Part shown: piece after piece, positions 30,441-38,386 of the stretch
Layout: every line of letters starts with the position of its first letter
Position numbering within the stretch: the first letter of the stretch is position 1
Assembly (NCBI GenBank): GCA_025964575.1
Contig: JAOPYO010000451.1
Span: forward strand, 1-48,611
From: Actinomycetes bacterium
Lineage (GTDB): Bacteria > Actinomycetota > Actinomycetes > Streptosporangiales > Streptosporangiaceae
Reading direction: 5' to 3'
DNA: 48,611 nt
Program-made: the position numbers and the translations under genes
Notes under the pieces: generated by a model
Told to the model about the DNA's origin: nothing
The model's input: only the letters and a program-made list of their open reading frames with translations
Database searches by the model: none

Positions 30441-31789
30441 CCGGAACACTGAACCGCCCACTGATCCGCATCGCGTTCGTCGGCGCCGGCTCGGTCACCT
30501 TCACCCGGCAACTGCTCCGCGACATCTTCTCCTTCCCCGAGCTCGCCGACGTGCGGATCGCCCTGCACGACATCGACGCCGAACGGCTGGCGGTGGCCGA
30601 AGCCCTTGCGCACCGCACCGCCGAACGCCACGGCGCCAAGCCGCAGATCGTCGCCAGCACCGACCGGCGGACCGCACTGGACGGTGCCGAGGTGGTAGTG
30701 AACATGGTCGCCGTCGGCGGCCACCACGCCACGGTGACGGACTTCGAGGTGCCCGAGCGCTTCGGGCTCCGGCAGACCATCGGCGACACCCTCGGCATCG
30801 GCGGGATCTTCCGGGCACTACGCACCTTCCCGCTGCTGGAGGCGCTGGCCGCCGACATGGCCGCGGTGTGCCCGGACGCGTGGCTGCTCAACTACACCAA
30901 CCCGATGGCCATGAACCTGCAGTACCTCGCCACGGTCGCCCCACGCCTCAAGACCGCCGGGCTCTGCCACTCGGTCTACTGGACCGTACGGGGCCTCTGC
31001 GACATCGTCGGCGTCCCGCACGAGGAGGTCGACGTCGTCTCGGCCGGAGTCAACCACCAGGCGTGGATCCTGCGCTGGCAGCACCGGGGCCGGGACCTCT
31101 ATCCGGCCCTGGACGCGGCGATCGCCGATGACCCCGAGCTGCGCCGCCGGGTACGGGTGGACATGTACCGGCGGCTCGGCTTCTATCCGACCGAGACCAG
31201 CGAGCACTCCTCCGAGTACGTCCCCTGGTATCTGCGGCACTCCGCCGAGATCGAGCGGCTGCGCATCCCGGTCGGCGATTACGTGAAGATCAGCGCGGAC
31301 AACCTGGCCGAGTACACCGGCGTCCGGGACAGCCTGGCGGCCGGCCGTGACCCCGAGCCGGGGGCCAGTGAGGAGGAGGACGCAGCCGAGTACGCCCCGC
31401 AGGTCATCCACAGCCTGGCCACCGGGACTCTGCGCACCATCCAGGTCACCACGGCGAACACCGGGCTGATCACCAACCTGCCGGCCGGTGCGGCGGTGGA
31501 GGTTCCGGCGACCCTGGACCGGCTCGGCGTGCATCCGCACCACGTGGGGGCGCTGCCACTGCAGCTGGCCGCGCTCAACCGGAGCTTCCTCAACGTGGTG
31601 GAGCTGGTCGTCGCCGCCGCGGTCGAGGGCGACCCCCGGCATATCCGGCACGCCGCCATGTCCGACCCCGCCACCGCCGCGGCGCTGACGGTGGACGAGA
31701 TCTGGGCGCTCTGCGACGCCATGGTGGGCGCTCACGGCAGCGCACTGCCGCCCGCCCTGCGCACCCTGCTCCCCACCGAGTCGCTCTGA
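30437..31789 (+). CDS. Glycoside hydrolase family 4 enzyme (alpha-galactosidase/6-phospho-glucosidase type)
   Basis: This is a 450-residue NAD- and Mn-dependent glycosidase of family GH4. IRIAFVGAGSVTFTRQLLRD is the NAD-binding start. ALDGAEVVVNMVAVGG, GDTLGIGGIFRALRTFPLLE and LNYTNPMAMNLQYLA are family hallmarks. The metal ligands are the cysteine in GLCHSVYWT and the histidine in SAGVNHQAW. GH4 enzymes split alpha- or beta-glycosides by an oxidation-elimination path and most often use free or 6-phosphorylated galactosides, glucosides or galacturonides. The shape YNPM and absence of a clear 6-phosphate signature suggest the MelA-like alpha-galactosidase branch, with moderate certainty. ATG overlaps the stop of the aldolase fragment. 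Confidence 0.9.
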   Translation: MTGTLNRPLIRIAFVGAGSVTFTRQLLRDIFSFPELADVRIALHDIDAERLAVAEALAHRTAERHGAKPQIVASTDRRTALDGAEVVVNMVAVGGHHATVTDFEVPERFGLRQTIGDTLGIGGIFRALRTFPLLEALAADMAAVCPDAWLLNYTNPMAMNLQYLATVAPRLKTAGLCHSVYWTVRGLCDIVGVPHEEVDVVSAGVNHQAWILRWQHRGRDLYPALDAAIADDPELRRRVRVDMYRRLGFYPTETSEHSSEYVPWYLRHSAEIERLRIPVGDYVKISADNLAEYTGVRDSLAAGRDPEPGASEEEDAAEYAPQVIHSLATGTLRTIQVTTANTGLITNLPAGAAVEVPATLDRLGVHPHHVGALPLQLAALNRSFLNVVELVVAAAVEGDPRHIRHAAMSDPATAAALTVDEIWALCDAMVGAHGSALPPALRTLLPTESL

Positions 31790-32919
31790 TGGCCGTCCCC
31801 GCGGGCGGTCGTACGGGTCGTACGCCCGAGAGTGCGGCCCGTGCAACCGATGGCCCAATCCGTAGGCCCGGCAGAACGGGCCGTACGGCGGGCAGAACGG
31901 GCGGCTTCGATCTACTGGTCGTCGGGGACGCCAACCCGGACGTGCTGGTGTCGGGCGCTCCCGAGGTTCCGCCCGCGGGGCAGGCCGAGACGCTGGTCGA
32001 GAGCGGCACGCTCGCCCTCGGAGGGTCGGCTGCGATCGTCGCACACGGCGCCGCCCGGCTCGGCCTGTCCACCGCGCTGGTCGCGATGGTCGGCCGGGAC
32101 GCCGCCGGGGACTTCGTGCTCGACACCCTGTCCGCCGCGGGGGTGGACATCAGTAACTGCGTTCGGCACGAGAGCCTGCCGACGGCGCTGACAGTATGCC
32201 TCAACCGGCCGGACGGCGACCGGGCGATCCTCACCGCGCCCGGGTGCCTGCCCGCCTTCGGCCCCGAGCACGTGCCCGGTGTGGCCGCCCGGCATGTGCA
32301 CGCCGCCTCCTACTTCCTGCAACCGCGCCTGGCCGCCGCCCTGCCCGGACTGCTGGCCACCGCCAAAGCCGCCGGCGCGTCCACCTCGCTGGACACCAAC
32401 CACGATCCGGCAGGCGGCTGGGGGCTCGCCCCAGGACTGCTCGCCGCCTGCGACCTGCTGCTGCCCAATGAAGCCGAGGCCCTCGCCCTGGCCGCCTCAC
32501 TATCGAGCCACGCGGAAGCCCTCGCCGCCGCGCTGCCCGGAACCGGACCGCTGGACCCGAGGGCCGATCCAGCCGCCTCGCTGTCCGGCGCGCTGGCCGC
32601 GCTGGCGGCCTGCGGGCCGACCCCGGTGGTCAAGTGCGGCGGCCGGGGTGCCGTCGCTCTCTCCAGCGTTGCGGCCATCAGCGCACGCGGCCCGGAGGTC
32701 ACGCCGGTGGACACCGTGGGAGCGGGTGACGGCTTCGACGCGGGCTTCCTGGCCGGCTGGCTCGCCTCGGGCGATCTCGCCCAGTCGCTGGCCTGGGGCT
32801 GCGCCTGCGGTGCGCTCTCCACCCGTGCCACGGGCGGCACCGCGGGACAGGCCAATGCCGCCGAGGCCGAGGCCCTCGCCGCTCAGGTCCAGGTCACCGA
32901 AACCCCCAACCACCCGTGA
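31789..32919 (+). CDS. PfkB-family carbohydrate kinase
   Basis: This is a 376-residue ribokinase-fold kinase. It opens with about 38 low-complexity residues (Arg/Gly/Thr) before the domain begins at FDLLVVGDANPDVLVSGAPE. It holds SGTLALGGSAAIVAHGAARL, VAMVGRDAAGDFVLDTLSAA, ASTSLDTNHDPAGGW and the ATP/catalytic DTVGAGDGFDAGFLAGWLAS. The true start could be downstream of ATG 31789; that ATG overlaps the GH4 stop (TGATG), so coupling favours it. Its substrate sugar is unknown; it cannot simply replace the truncated FruK-like kinase. The coding end forms the left arm of the terminator at 32904-32963. Confidence 0.88.
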   Translation: MAVPAGGRTGRTPESAARATDGPIRRPGRTGRTAGRTGGFDLLVVGDANPDVLVSGAPEVPPAGQAETLVESGTLALGGSAAIVAHGAARLGLSTALVAMVGRDAAGDFVLDTLSAAGVDISNCVRHESLPTALTVCLNRPDGDRAILTAPGCLPAFGPEHVPGVAARHVHAASYFLQPRLAAALPGLLATAKAAGASTSLDTNHDPAGGWGLAPGLLAACDLLLPNEAEALALAASLSSHAEALAAALPGTGPLDPRADPAASLSGALAALAACGPTPVVKCGGRGAVALSSVAAISARGPEVTPVDTVGAGDGFDAGFLAGWLASGDLAQSLAWGCACGALSTRATGGTAGQANAAEAEALAAQVQVTETPNHP

Positions 32920-32963
32920 TCTTGCAGCTCGGGTCGACATTGCAAGATCACGGGTGGTTGGGG
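32904..32963. terminator. Strong terminator hairpin overlapping the kinase stop
   Basis: A perfect 23-bp stem, from CCCCAACCACCCGTGATCTT at 32904 to its complement ending at 32963, has a 14-base loop. The left arm includes the last codons and stop of the kinase. Its core CCCGTGATCTTGCAGCTCG closely resembles the hairpin at the window end (48528-48587). Confidence 0.9.
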
Positions 32964-33030
32964 CGGTGCGGCACTGGGGGTTGGAGGGAAATGAGCATGA
33001 AGGATGCGCAGGTGGGAGCGAAATCGGCTA

Positions 33031-33070
33031 TTAACTTGCGCGAAATGTGCTCTATAGTGATCGAATGCGG
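33031..33070 (+). promoter_or_regulatory. Promoter and candidate operator of the DeoR gene
   Basis: TTAACT (33031-33036) and TATAGT (33053-33058) form a -35/-10 pair with a 16-base spacer. The -10 ends 6 bp before ATG 33065, so transcription should begin at or close to the A of the start codon. GTGATCGAATGCGG (33057-33070) covers the start site and matches the elements at 28860 and 28903, which fits autorepression. Confidence 0.6.
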
Positions 33071-33829
33071 CAACAGGAGCGCCTCGGGCTGATCCTTGAC
33101 CGGCTTGCCCAGCATGGCTCGGTCTCCGTCCTCGATCTCACCACCGATCTCCAGGCTTCGGCGGCCTCGATCCGGCGTGACCTGCAGGCCCTCGAGGAAC
33201 AGCAACTGCTCAAGCGGACCCATGGCGGCGCGGTGTCGGCTGAGGTGATCTACGAGCTGCCGATGCGCTATCGGGCGGGGCGCCACCAGCAGGAGAAGCT
33301 GCGGATCGCGCAGGCCGCGGGGCGGCTGGTGACCGAATCGGTGCACTCGGTCGGCCTGGGCGGCGGCACCACCACGACCGAGCTGGCTCGCGTCCTGGGC
33401 GCAGCCGGCCGTTCACTCAAGATCGTCACCAATGCGCTCAACATCGCCGGTGATCTGTCCGTGCGATCCGCCATCGACCTGGTCGTCACCGGCGGCAGCG
33501 TACGACCGGAGTCGTACGAGCTGGTCGGCCCGATCGCCGACCGCGCGCTGTCGGGGATCAACCTGGACCTGGTCTTCCTCGGCGTCGACGGCATCGAGGC
33601 CACCGGCGGCATCAGCACCCACGATGAGGTCGAGGCACAGACCGACCACTGCCTCATGCGGACGGCCGCCCGGGTGGTGGTGCTGGCCGATGGATCGAAG
33701 GTCGGCAAGCGTGCCTTTTCCCGGATCGCGGTGATCGATGAGGTCGCCATGCTCATCACCGACGCCGGCGCGGACCCGGTCGAACTTGACCGGCTCCGCG
33801 CCACCGGCATCGAGGTCACCACCGTCTGA
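33065..33829 (+). CDS. DeoR-family transcriptional repressor of the sugar cluster
   Basis: This is a 254-residue sugar-phosphate-sensing repressor. The helix-turn-helix is RLGLILDRLAQHGSVSVLDL with QASAASIRRDLQALEEQQLL and the wing KRTHGGAV. The C-terminal DeoRC sensor has VGLGGGTTTTELARVL, LKIVTNALNIAGDLS and VLADGSKVGKRAFSRIA. ATG 33065 (MRQQERL) is taken in preference to ATG 33047 because no Shine-Dalgarno precedes either one and the promoter sits only 6 bp ahead of 33065, so the mRNA is probably leaderless. It lies between the SIS-GH4-kinase operon and the ABC importer genes and should control both. Confidence 0.9.
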   Translation: MRQQERLGLILDRLAQHGSVSVLDLTTDLQASAASIRRDLQALEEQQLLKRTHGGAVSAEVIYELPMRYRAGRHQQEKLRIAQAAGRLVTESVHSVGLGGGTTTTELARVLGAAGRSLKIVTNALNIAGDLSVRSAIDLVVTGGSVRPESYELVGPIADRALSGINLDLVFLGVDGIEATGGISTHDEVEAQTDHCLMRTAARVVVLADGSKVGKRAFSRIAVIDEVAMLITDAGADPVELDRLRATGIEVTTV

Positions 33830-33846
33830 CCAGATCTGGGGCGGGT

Positions 33847-33881
33847 CCCGGCGCCTGGCGCCCGTGCCCCCTGGCGCCGGG
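33847..33881 (+). terminator. GC-rich hairpin after the DeoR gene
   Basis: CCCGGCGCC (33847-33855) pairs with GGCGCCGGG (33873-33881) over a 17-base loop. It begins 18 bp after the DeoR stop and is a likely terminator. Confidence 0.65.
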
Positions 33882-33922
33882 TGGGGGCCCGGCGCAGACG
33901 GCCCTGACGTCCAGGCGTGCCG

Positions 33923-33959
33923 TGATCACGCAATCAATCGACGAACGATTGCGTGATCA
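33923..33959. terminator. Inverted repeat between DeoR and ABC permease gene ends
   Basis: TGATCACGCAATC (33923-33935) pairs perfectly with GATTGCGTGATCA (33947-33959) over the loop AATCGACGAAC. It stands between convergent gene ends and should act as a terminator, mainly for the minus-strand ABC operon. The GTGATCACGC core also resembles the DeoR-like elements of the cluster. Confidence 0.7.
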
Positions 33960-33973
33960 TGTCGGAATGGCGG

Positions 33974-34867
33974 TCATTTGACGCCGGACGAGGCGATCGA
34001 CCGGACAAAGAAGCGCTGCGCGATCACGAACAGCACAAGGACGGGGATCTGGCTGGTCACGGTGGCGGCCATCAGGACGGGCCAGTTCGTGAGGTGTGAA
34101 CCCTGAAAGTTCTGCAGCCCCATCTGGATGGTCATGTTCTCGGGGCTCTGGATGGCGATCAGGGGCCACAGGAAGTCATTCCACACGTTGAGGAACGTCA
34201 GCACCGAGAGTGTGGCCAAGGTGGGGCCCATCAGCGGCAGCAGCACCTTCCAGAGTGTGCGCAGCCGCCCGGCGCCGTCGATGCGGGCGGCCTCCTCGAG
34301 CTCGCGGGGCAGGGTGGTGAAGAACTGCCGCATCAGGAACACGCCGAACGGGGTGGCGAGATTCGGGGCGATCAGTGCGCCGAGGGTGTCGGTCAGATGC
34401 AGGTCGCGCACCACGATGAGCGTGGGCAGCATGACGATCTGGAACGGCACCATCAGGGTGGCGAGCACCGCGATGAACAGCACCCGGCTGCCGAAGAAGC
34501 GGATCCGCGCGAAGGCGTAGCCGGCCAGCGAGCAGAACACCAGGTTGCCCACCACGCAGGTGACGGACACGATCGTGCTGTTCAGCAGCCAGTGCCCGAA
34601 CGGTCCCTCAGTCCAGGCGTCGGCGTAGTTCTGCCAGTGAACCCCACCCGGCAACCCCGGTGGGAAGCGCTGGGTCTCCTCCCGGGTGGAGATCGACAGC
34701 AGCACCATCCACGCCAGCGGGGCGAGCATCACCGCTGCGAGCGGGACGAGCACCAGATGCAGCAGGCTGGGCCGGCGAAACCGCGGACGGGGTGGGCGTG
34801 ATTCTGACGCCGAAGACGCCGCCGATCTGGGCGCGTCCGAAAGCCGCGGCAGGATCGTCTCGGCCAT
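33974..34867 (-). CDS. Carbohydrate ABC importer permease 2 (MalG type)
   Basis: This is a 297-residue membrane permease with six helices. A polar Ser/Arg-rich leader precedes HLVLVPLAAVMLAPLAWMVL. The EAA loop that contacts the shared ATPase is PRELEEAARIDGAGRLRTLW, followed by KVLLPLMGPTLATLSVLTFL. The family segments LMVPFQIVMLPTLIV and LTFLNVWNDFLWPLIAIQSP are present. It is the last gene of the operon SBP-permease 1-permease 2, 1 bp after permease 1. No ATPase of the MsiK type is in this cluster, so a shared one encoded elsewhere probably energises it. Confidence 0.94.
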   Translation of the reverse strand: MAETILPRLSDAPRSAASSASESRPPRPRFRRPSLLHLVLVPLAAVMLAPLAWMVLLSISTREETQRFPPGLPGGVHWQNYADAWTEGPFGHWLLNSTIVSVTCVVGNLVFCSLAGYAFARIRFFGSRVLFIAVLATLMVPFQIVMLPTLIVVRDLHLTDTLGALIAPNLATPFGVFLMRQFFTTLPRELEEAARIDGAGRLRTLWKVLLPLMGPTLATLSVLTFLNVWNDFLWPLIAIQSPENMTIQMGLQNFQGSHLTNWPVLMAATVTSQIPVLVLFVIAQRFFVRSIASSGVK

Positions 34868-34868
34868 G

Positions 34869-35813
34869 TCAGCTCACCTCGAAGTGGGAGGTCCGGCGGC
34901 CCAGCCAGAGCTGGACGACGGTGACGGCCAGGATCACCATGAACAGCGCGCAGCCGATGGCGGCGGCATAACCACCGTCGAAGTTCATGAACGCCTGCTG
35001 GTAGAGGTAGTAGACGAGCACGGTGCTGGCGTGCAGCGGCCCGCCCTTGGTGGTCACGTACACCTCGTCGAACAGCTGCAGGGCGTTGATGGTCAGCCAT
35101 ACCAGCAGGAACGCCGAAGCCGGCGCGAGCAGCGGCAGCTCAACCCGCCAGAAGGCCCGGATCCGTCCACAGCCGTCCAGGGCCGCGGCCTCCAACAGCT
35201 CACCCGGCACGTTCTGCAGAGCGGACAGATAGATGATCACCGCGAAGCCCACCCAGCCCCACACGGTCATCCCGACCACCGACAGCAGCGCCTCACCGGA
35301 GCTCTGGAAGAAACCCTGCTGTGGCAAGCCGAGCTTGTCCAGACCCGCGTTGATCGGGCCGAACTGCGGGTTGTAGAGCCAGCTGAAGATCACGCCGGTG
35401 GCGACGGTGGAGGTGACCAGCGGGGCGAAGACCGCCATGCGGTAGAAGGTCATGCCCCGTACCTTCTGGTTGAGCAGCACCGCGATAGGCACCGCTACCC
35501 CCATGGTGATCGGCACGAACAGCACGCAGTAGACCAGGGTCTGCCGCGCCGCCTGCCAGAACACCGGGTCGTGCACCATCCGCTGGTAGTTGGAGGTCCC
35601 GGACCAGGTGCCGGGCGAGGTCAGGTCGGTCTCCTGGAAGGACAGCACCAGCGACCAGACCACCGGCACCAGGCCGAACACTCCGATGAGCAGCACCGCC
35701 GGTGACACGAACCCCCAGCCGGCGAAGTGGTCACCCCGCCGGAGCCTGCTGCCCGGCCGACTCCGTTGGCGTTTCTGCCGCGCCGCCGACCTGGCCGCCA
35801 TCACCGCCATCAC
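34869..35813 (-). CDS. Carbohydrate ABC importer permease 1 (MalF/UgpA type)
   Basis: This is a 314-residue membrane permease with six helices. After a basic leader (RQKRQRSRPGSRLRRGDHFA) it reads FVSPAVLLIGVFGLVPVVWS, then ARQTLVYCVLFVPITMGVAV and SWLYNPQFGPIN. The EAA loop is PGELLEAAALDGCGRIRAFW and RVELPLLAPAS. The start overlaps the stop of the binding-protein gene by 4 bp (GTGATG). It forms the pore with permease 2 for a sugar or oligosaccharide. The cluster's glycosidase and SIS genes suggest an alpha-galactoside or aminosugar. Confidence 0.94.
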   Translation of the reverse strand: MMAVMAARSAARQKRQRSRPGSRLRRGDHFAGWGFVSPAVLLIGVFGLVPVVWSLVLSFQETDLTSPGTWSGTSNYQRMVHDPVFWQAARQTLVYCVLFVPITMGVAVPIAVLLNQKVRGMTFYRMAVFAPLVTSTVATGVIFSWLYNPQFGPINAGLDKLGLPQQGFFQSSGEALLSVVGMTVWGWVGFAVIIYLSALQNVPGELLEAAALDGCGRIRAFWRVELPLLAPASAFLLVWLTINALQLFDEVYVTTKGGPLHASTVLVYYLYQQAFMNFDGGYAAAIGCALFMVILAVTVVQLWLGRRTSHFEVS

Positions 35814-37108
35814 GCCCCCGCGAGGATCTGGTCGATCTGGTCACGAGCCTGGTCGAGTGCCGCCTGCGGCTGGGCCTTGCCGAGCAGGACCGACTGCACC
35901 GCGCTGCCGATGACCTGGGAGATCTTCGAATACTCCGGGATGTTGGGCCGGGATTTGGTGACGTTCTTGGCGAGGTTGTCCACGAAGACCTGGTTGGCCG
36001 GGTAGCGCTTGAGGAACTCCTGATAGCCGGGGAGCTTGGTCTCCGACTCGCGCAGCGGAAGGTCGCCGGTGGCAATGGAGAACCTCAGATGGACCTCGGC
36101 GGAGTCCAGCCACTGAAGGAACGCCCAGGCGGTCTTGCGGTCGGCCTTGTTGAACAGCATGAAGTTGTCCGGGCCGGCGATGGTGGCGTGGGTGACCTTG
36201 GCGGGCAGGATTTGCGCGCCGTAGGAGATGTCCTTGTTGATGACCGACAGGTCCCAGGGCCCGGTCCAGAGCATCCCGATCCGGCCAGAGTTGAAGAGGT
36301 TCTGGTACTGCCCGTCGCCGGTATCGAGGTATACCGAGTGGTCGGTCACCGCCATGTCGCGCAGCAACTGCATGGCGGCCAGCCCTGCCGGAGAGTCGAG
36401 CGCGGACTTCTTGTTGCCCGGGCTCAGCAGCTCTCCGCCCGCCTGCCACAGCATGGCGAGGAACCGCCAGACGGTGTCCTCCGAGCCGTCGTTGACGTAG
36501 GCCCAGCCGTACTGGTGCTTGGAGGCGTTGGTCAGCTTGCGCGCCGCGTTCTGGAAGTCGGTCCAGGTCCAGTCCGCCGTCGGGTAGGAGAGACCAGCGG
36601 CATCGAAGAGCTTCTTGTTATAGACCAGCGAAAGGTTGTCCACCAGCGCGGGGACGCCGTAGATTTTGCCGTCGGGGGTGGTGGCCGCCTGCTGGACGGC
36701 CACGAAGAAGTCCTCCCAGTGAAAGGAGGGGGCGCTCTTCACCAGCGAGGTGAGGTCCTGGGTCTGGGACCGTTTGGCCAGCGTCGTGATCGAGGAGCCG
36801 TACTCATACGAGATGCCGGGCGCCTTGCCGGAGACGAAGGAGGCCAGCGTCTTCTTCAGAACGTCGTCGTTGCTGCCGCCGAAGGTCACGTTCACCTTCT
36901 GGCTCGGGTGCGCCTTGTTCCACTCCTGGCCCAGCTCGTTGATCGCCTTGGCTTCGGTGTCGGTGTAGCCGTGCCACACGATCACCGCGTCGTGCGACGC
37001 CCCCGAGCCACCGGAGCAGCCCGCCAAGGTGCCGAGCGCCAGCGCGACCGTGGCTGCCGCGACCCGTTCGCCGATCCGTCGGCCGACCCGTTGTGGTGTT
37101 GCGCGCAT
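35810..37108 (-). CDS. Carbohydrate ABC importer substrate-binding lipoprotein (family 1)
   Basis: This is a 432-residue extracellular sugar-binding protein. The signal peptide is basic then hydrophobic (RVAAATVALALGTLAGC), ending in a lipobox LAGC, so the mature lipoprotein would start at that cysteine. The domain has VIVWHGYTDTEAKAINELGQ, TFGGSNDDVLKKTLASFVSG and LSYPTADWTWTDFQNAARKL, which is characteristic of UgpB/MalE-type proteins. ATG 37108 has GAGGGAG upstream. An inverted repeat in its promoter (37176-37208) is a possible operator. It heads the operon with the two permeases and its specificity is unknown. Confidence 0.93.
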   Translation of the reverse strand: MRATPQRVGRRIGERVAAATVALALGTLAGCSGGSGASHDAVIVWHGYTDTEAKAINELGQEWNKAHPSQKVNVTFGGSNDDVLKKTLASFVSGKAPGISYEYGSSITTLAKRSQTQDLTSLVKSAPSFHWEDFFVAVQQAATTPDGKIYGVPALVDNLSLVYNKKLFDAAGLSYPTADWTWTDFQNAARKLTNASKHQYGWAYVNDGSEDTVWRFLAMLWQAGGELLSPGNKKSALDSPAGLAAMQLLRDMAVTDHSVYLDTGDGQYQNLFNSGRIGMLWTGPWDLSVINKDISYGAQILPAKVTHATIAGPDNFMLFNKADRKTAWAFLQWLDSAEVHLRFSIATGDLPLRESETKLPGYQEFLKRYPANQVFVDNLAKNVTKSRPNIPEYSKISQVIGSAVQSVLLGKAQPQAALDQARDQIDQILAGA

Positions 37109-37175
37109 CTTTACGACTCCCTCTGCGTAGCGCCGCACCCGAGTGCCCCACGCCCGGATCCTGTGCTCGTTAGCG

Positions 37176-37208
37176 ATTGTTGTTGGGGACTTTAGATCAG
37201 AAACAATC
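37176..37208. promoter_or_regulatory. Inverted repeat upstream of the ABC importer operon
   Basis: GATTGTT (37176-37182) and AACAATC (37202-37208) are inverted 7-mers 19 bp apart, flanking an AT-rich stretch that on the minus strand contains a TAAAGT -10-like box. They sit 68-100 bp upstream of ATG 37108. A role as operator for DeoR or another regulator is possible but not shown. Confidence 0.45.
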
Positions 37209-37254
37209 ATCGAACAAGGCGTTCTGTGAAGAAACCATCACGTGAACAGAGCGG

Positions 37255-38316
37255 TCAGAGTCCGAGCACGCGGCGAGTGTTGGCCGCGTACAACTGCGGC
37301 AGCACGGCGGGCGGTAGATCGAGCGCCTGTACGTGCCAGCGCCCCTGCGGCGGGATCTCCGCACCCGGCGCATAGGAGAAGGCCTCGTCCGCCGACTCCA
37401 GGAAACGGAACCAGAGCCGGTAGTCGTCGCCGCTGGGAGGGAAGGCGTCGGTGCCGAACAGGACCCGGTCGGGGTGGCTCAGGATGAGCGTGCGCGCAGC
37501 CCGGGGCTGGCGGCCGAGCTCGGCCATCCGGCCGCCCAGGTCGATGTGGAAGTTCGGGTAGGCGGTGAGCATGCGGTCGACCCAGCGCAGGTCCTCAGCG
37601 TTGCAGCCCACATGCGCACCGATGAAGGTGGTGCCCGGATGAGCGGCGACCAGGGCCTCCAGGGAGGCCATCAGCCTGCTGAAAGAGGGGAAACGGCGAG
37701 TGTCACCGAACCACCAGTCCGGATGGCCGATCAGCTCATCGAGCCTCTCATTGCACGGGTCGAGCGGTTCGAAGAAGGCCACCGGATCCGCGCTGTGGAT
37801 CAGCACCGGCAGCCGGAGGTCCGCACACACCTGCCAGATCGGCGCCAGCCGGGGATCGCCGGGCAGCACCAGTTCCCCCTCTGGGTCACGATGGTGCAGG
37901 CCGAGGTCCTTCCAGACCTTCAAACCTCGGGCCCCACGCGAGGCCGCTTCGCGGAGCTCGCGGACCAGCCGCGTCACTCCGTGCGGCTCGGCGAGCAATC
38001 GCCAGTCGAGCTGGCAGAACGTAAAGAAGCGGCCTGGGTGGGCGGCGTCGTAACGATCGAGGTTCTCCCCCAGCTCACCACCCCACCGGCCGTCGAGATT
38101 GACGATCGCCTCGACCCGGCATTCGTCCATCGTCGCGACGAGCTCCGGCACGTCGGCGACCGGCCAGTCGCCGTCGGAGGACAACCATCGGCCCAGATGG
38201 TTGTGGACGTCGATGCAGGGGATCGCGGCGGTGGGAACCGCCGTGACCTCGGCCCGGGCCTGTGAAAGGGGGGTGTAGTCGCGCAGCCGGAGCTCGCGCA
38301 GCGAATCAACGGTCAC
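37255..38316 (-). CDS. Amidohydrolase family 2 (metal-dependent hydrolase)
   Basis: This is a 353-residue TIM-barrel metal hydrolase of the amidohydrolase_2/ACMSD-like type. The N-terminal HxH is in CIDVHNHLGRWL (residues 34-45). Later metal or acid positions are LIHSADP (His near 175), FIGAHVGCNAEDL (His near 235) and the final DRVLFGTDAFPP with the conserved Asp. The substrate is unknown; members act on lactones, carboxylic acids or aromatic decarboxylation. GTG 38316 has no Shine-Dalgarno, and a palindrome with possible promoter overlaps the region just upstream. It faces away from the ABC operon by 147 bp on the same strand, so it may belong to the same regulon. Confidence 0.88.
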   Translation of the reverse strand: MTVDSLRELRLRDYTPLSQARAEVTAVPTAAIPCIDVHNHLGRWLSSDGDWPVADVPELVATMDECRVEAIVNLDGRWGGELGENLDRYDAAHPGRFFTFCQLDWRLLAEPHGVTRLVRELREAASRGARGLKVWKDLGLHHRDPEGELVLPGDPRLAPIWQVCADLRLPVLIHSADPVAFFEPLDPCNERLDELIGHPDWWFGDTRRFPSFSRLMASLEALVAAHPGTTFIGAHVGCNAEDLRWVDRMLTAYPNFHIDLGGRMAELGRQPRAARTLILSHPDRVLFGTDAFPPSGDDYRLWFRFLESADEAFSYAPGAEIPPQGRWHVQALDLPPAVLPQLYAANTRRVLGL

Positions 38317-38323
38317 CGTGCAG

Positions 38324-38348
38324 ATTCAATCATGAGCATTGATTGAAT
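38324..38348. promoter_or_regulatory. 25-bp palindrome at the amidohydrolase start
   Basis: ATTCAATCA (38324-38332) and TGATTGAAT (38340-38348) are perfect 9-bp inverted arms around TGAGCAT. It starts 8 bp upstream of the GTG start of the amidohydrolase gene. Its size and position fit a repressor site that blocks transcription start. A GTGATC sequence on the minus strand lies directly next to it. Confidence 0.6.
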
Positions 38349-38386
38349 GAGATCACCCTTCGCTACGGGCCCCCACCCGCGTGGTT

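Noticed and set aside
29870..31789. A single 639-residue open frame that would join a PfkB kinase to a GH4 glycosidase
   Set aside because: The middle is out of frame aldolase remnant, and the GH4 gene has its own ATG overlapping the aldolase stop. The continuous frame is due to chance phase.
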